Assembly: GCA_040182905.1 (NCBI GenBank)
Contig: JARQWU010000075.1
Location: 1-37,527, forward strand
Source of the DNA: Barthelona sp. PAP020
Taxonomy: Eukaryota > Metamonada: BaSk clade
Length of the DNA stretch: 37,527 nt
Reading direction: 5' to 3'
In this document: piece after piece, positions 37,174-37,527 of the stretch
Layout: every line of letters starts with the position of its first letter
Numbering within the stretch: the stretch's first letter is position 1
The notes under the pieces: generated by a model
Seen by the model: the letters and a program-made list of their open reading frames with translations, nothing else
What the model was told of the DNA's origin: nothing
The model's database searches: none
Program-made: the position numbers and the translations under genes

Positions 37174-37527
37174 CTATTCAGGCACAAAAACACCAACAAT
37201 AACCCAAACTGAAGCAAAATTACCGGGTAAAGAATAGATGACTGGTACAACAAAAAATTTGGAATTTTCTGGTGCTGTATTAATCAAGTTGTTGGAAAAA
37301 TTACTGATCACAGTACTTTGAATTTCTTTTGCATCATATATGATGAAATTAAATTCAGCATAAGTACATAGATGTCCAGGATATGTTTGTCCAATAATTT
37401 TTTGTTCAAAAGTATCAATTGCTGAATGACAGGATGAAGCTGTCAAAAGTTCATTTTCTCTTAGTTTTAAAATTTCGACAAAGTGATTCAAAAACGATTT
37501 TTTAGCAAATTCGGTTGTTTTTCCCAA
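37174..37527 (-). CDS. Unrecognised protein, 3' part only
   Basis: The - strand frame is open from the window edge to TAG at 37174-37176, 117 codons with no ATG, so the start must lie beyond 37527. The visible part mixes helix-like (FLNHFVEILKLRENELLTAS) and beta-like segments and ends in a hydrophobic stretch (FFVVPVIYSLPG...VWVIVGVFVPE). I recognise no family. The hydrophobic end could be a buried strand pair rather than a membrane segment. Confidence 0.55.
   Translation of the reverse strand: MGKTTEFAKKSFLNHFVEILKLRENELLTASSCHSAIDTFEQKIIGQTYPGHLCTYAEFNFIIYDAKEIQSTVISNFSNNLINTAPENSKFFVVPVIYSLPGNFASVWVIVGVFVPE

Noticed and set aside
1-37527. CRISPR arrays, insertion sequences, transposases, tRNA or rRNA genes and viral genes
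   Set aside because: I looked for spaced direct repeats, transposase or polymerase motifs, and cloverleaf patterns and saw none that I can support.

Overview
This window looks like nuclear DNA of a unicellular flagellate, most probably a parabasalid (trichomonad-like) protist. The DNA is very AT-rich and genes are densely packed on both strands. TAA, TAG and TGA are all used as stops. Almost every gene is a single open frame. The two introns I can infer are only tens of bases long and end in a fused branch-point/acceptor of the CTAA...TAG type. Several starts are preceded by TCA(T/C)(T/A) initiator-like sequences. A protein that joins a kinase-like domain to ankyrin repeats, as here, is typical of trichomonads. 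The lineage call is an inference from gene style; I could not run a search.

Layout. 1-1702: the 3' end of a + strand gene, then two unrecognised - strand genes, the first with a short intron. 2103-4410: two tandem + strand WD40 genes, an RRP9/U3-55K homologue and a PRPF4 homologue. 4770-7685: a - strand calponin-homology protein divergent from a spliced HEAT-like, IFRD-family-like gene. 7929-10712: a 927-residue protein with an N-terminal helical bundle, a degenerate kinase domain and ankyrin repeats. 11243-13401: a divergent pair, COG8 (-) and CAF1/POP2 deadenylase (+). 13872-16120: an unrecognised Cys-containing protein and RAD23. 16372-17290: a decayed WD40 pseudogene. 17884-18573: UTP23 (-). 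18869-35890 (-): one intronless 5673-codon dynein heavy chain-like gene filling almost half of the window. 35975-36760: an IMPACT/YIH1 homologue (+). 37174-37527: the 3' part of an unknown - strand gene.

Most of the recognisable genes are housekeeping: SSU-processome (RRP9, UTP23), U4/U6 snRNP (PRPF4), mRNA deadenylation (CAF1), proteasome shuttling (RAD23), Golgi tethering (COG8) and control of GCN2 (IMPACT). They are not an operon, and I see no evidence that they form one pathway.

The most unusual content is two large proteins that keep an enzyme fold but have lost its catalytic motifs. The dynein-like protein can be followed through tail, linker, AAA1-AAA4, stalk, AAA5-AAA6 and C-terminal domain, yet no canonical Walker A motif is present at any of the four nucleotide sites, and the AAA1 and AAA3 Walker B positions are altered too. 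It therefore looks like a pseudo-dynein. The kinase-ankyrin protein has HFD in place of DFG, a broken glycine loop and an N-terminal layout that recalls MLKL.
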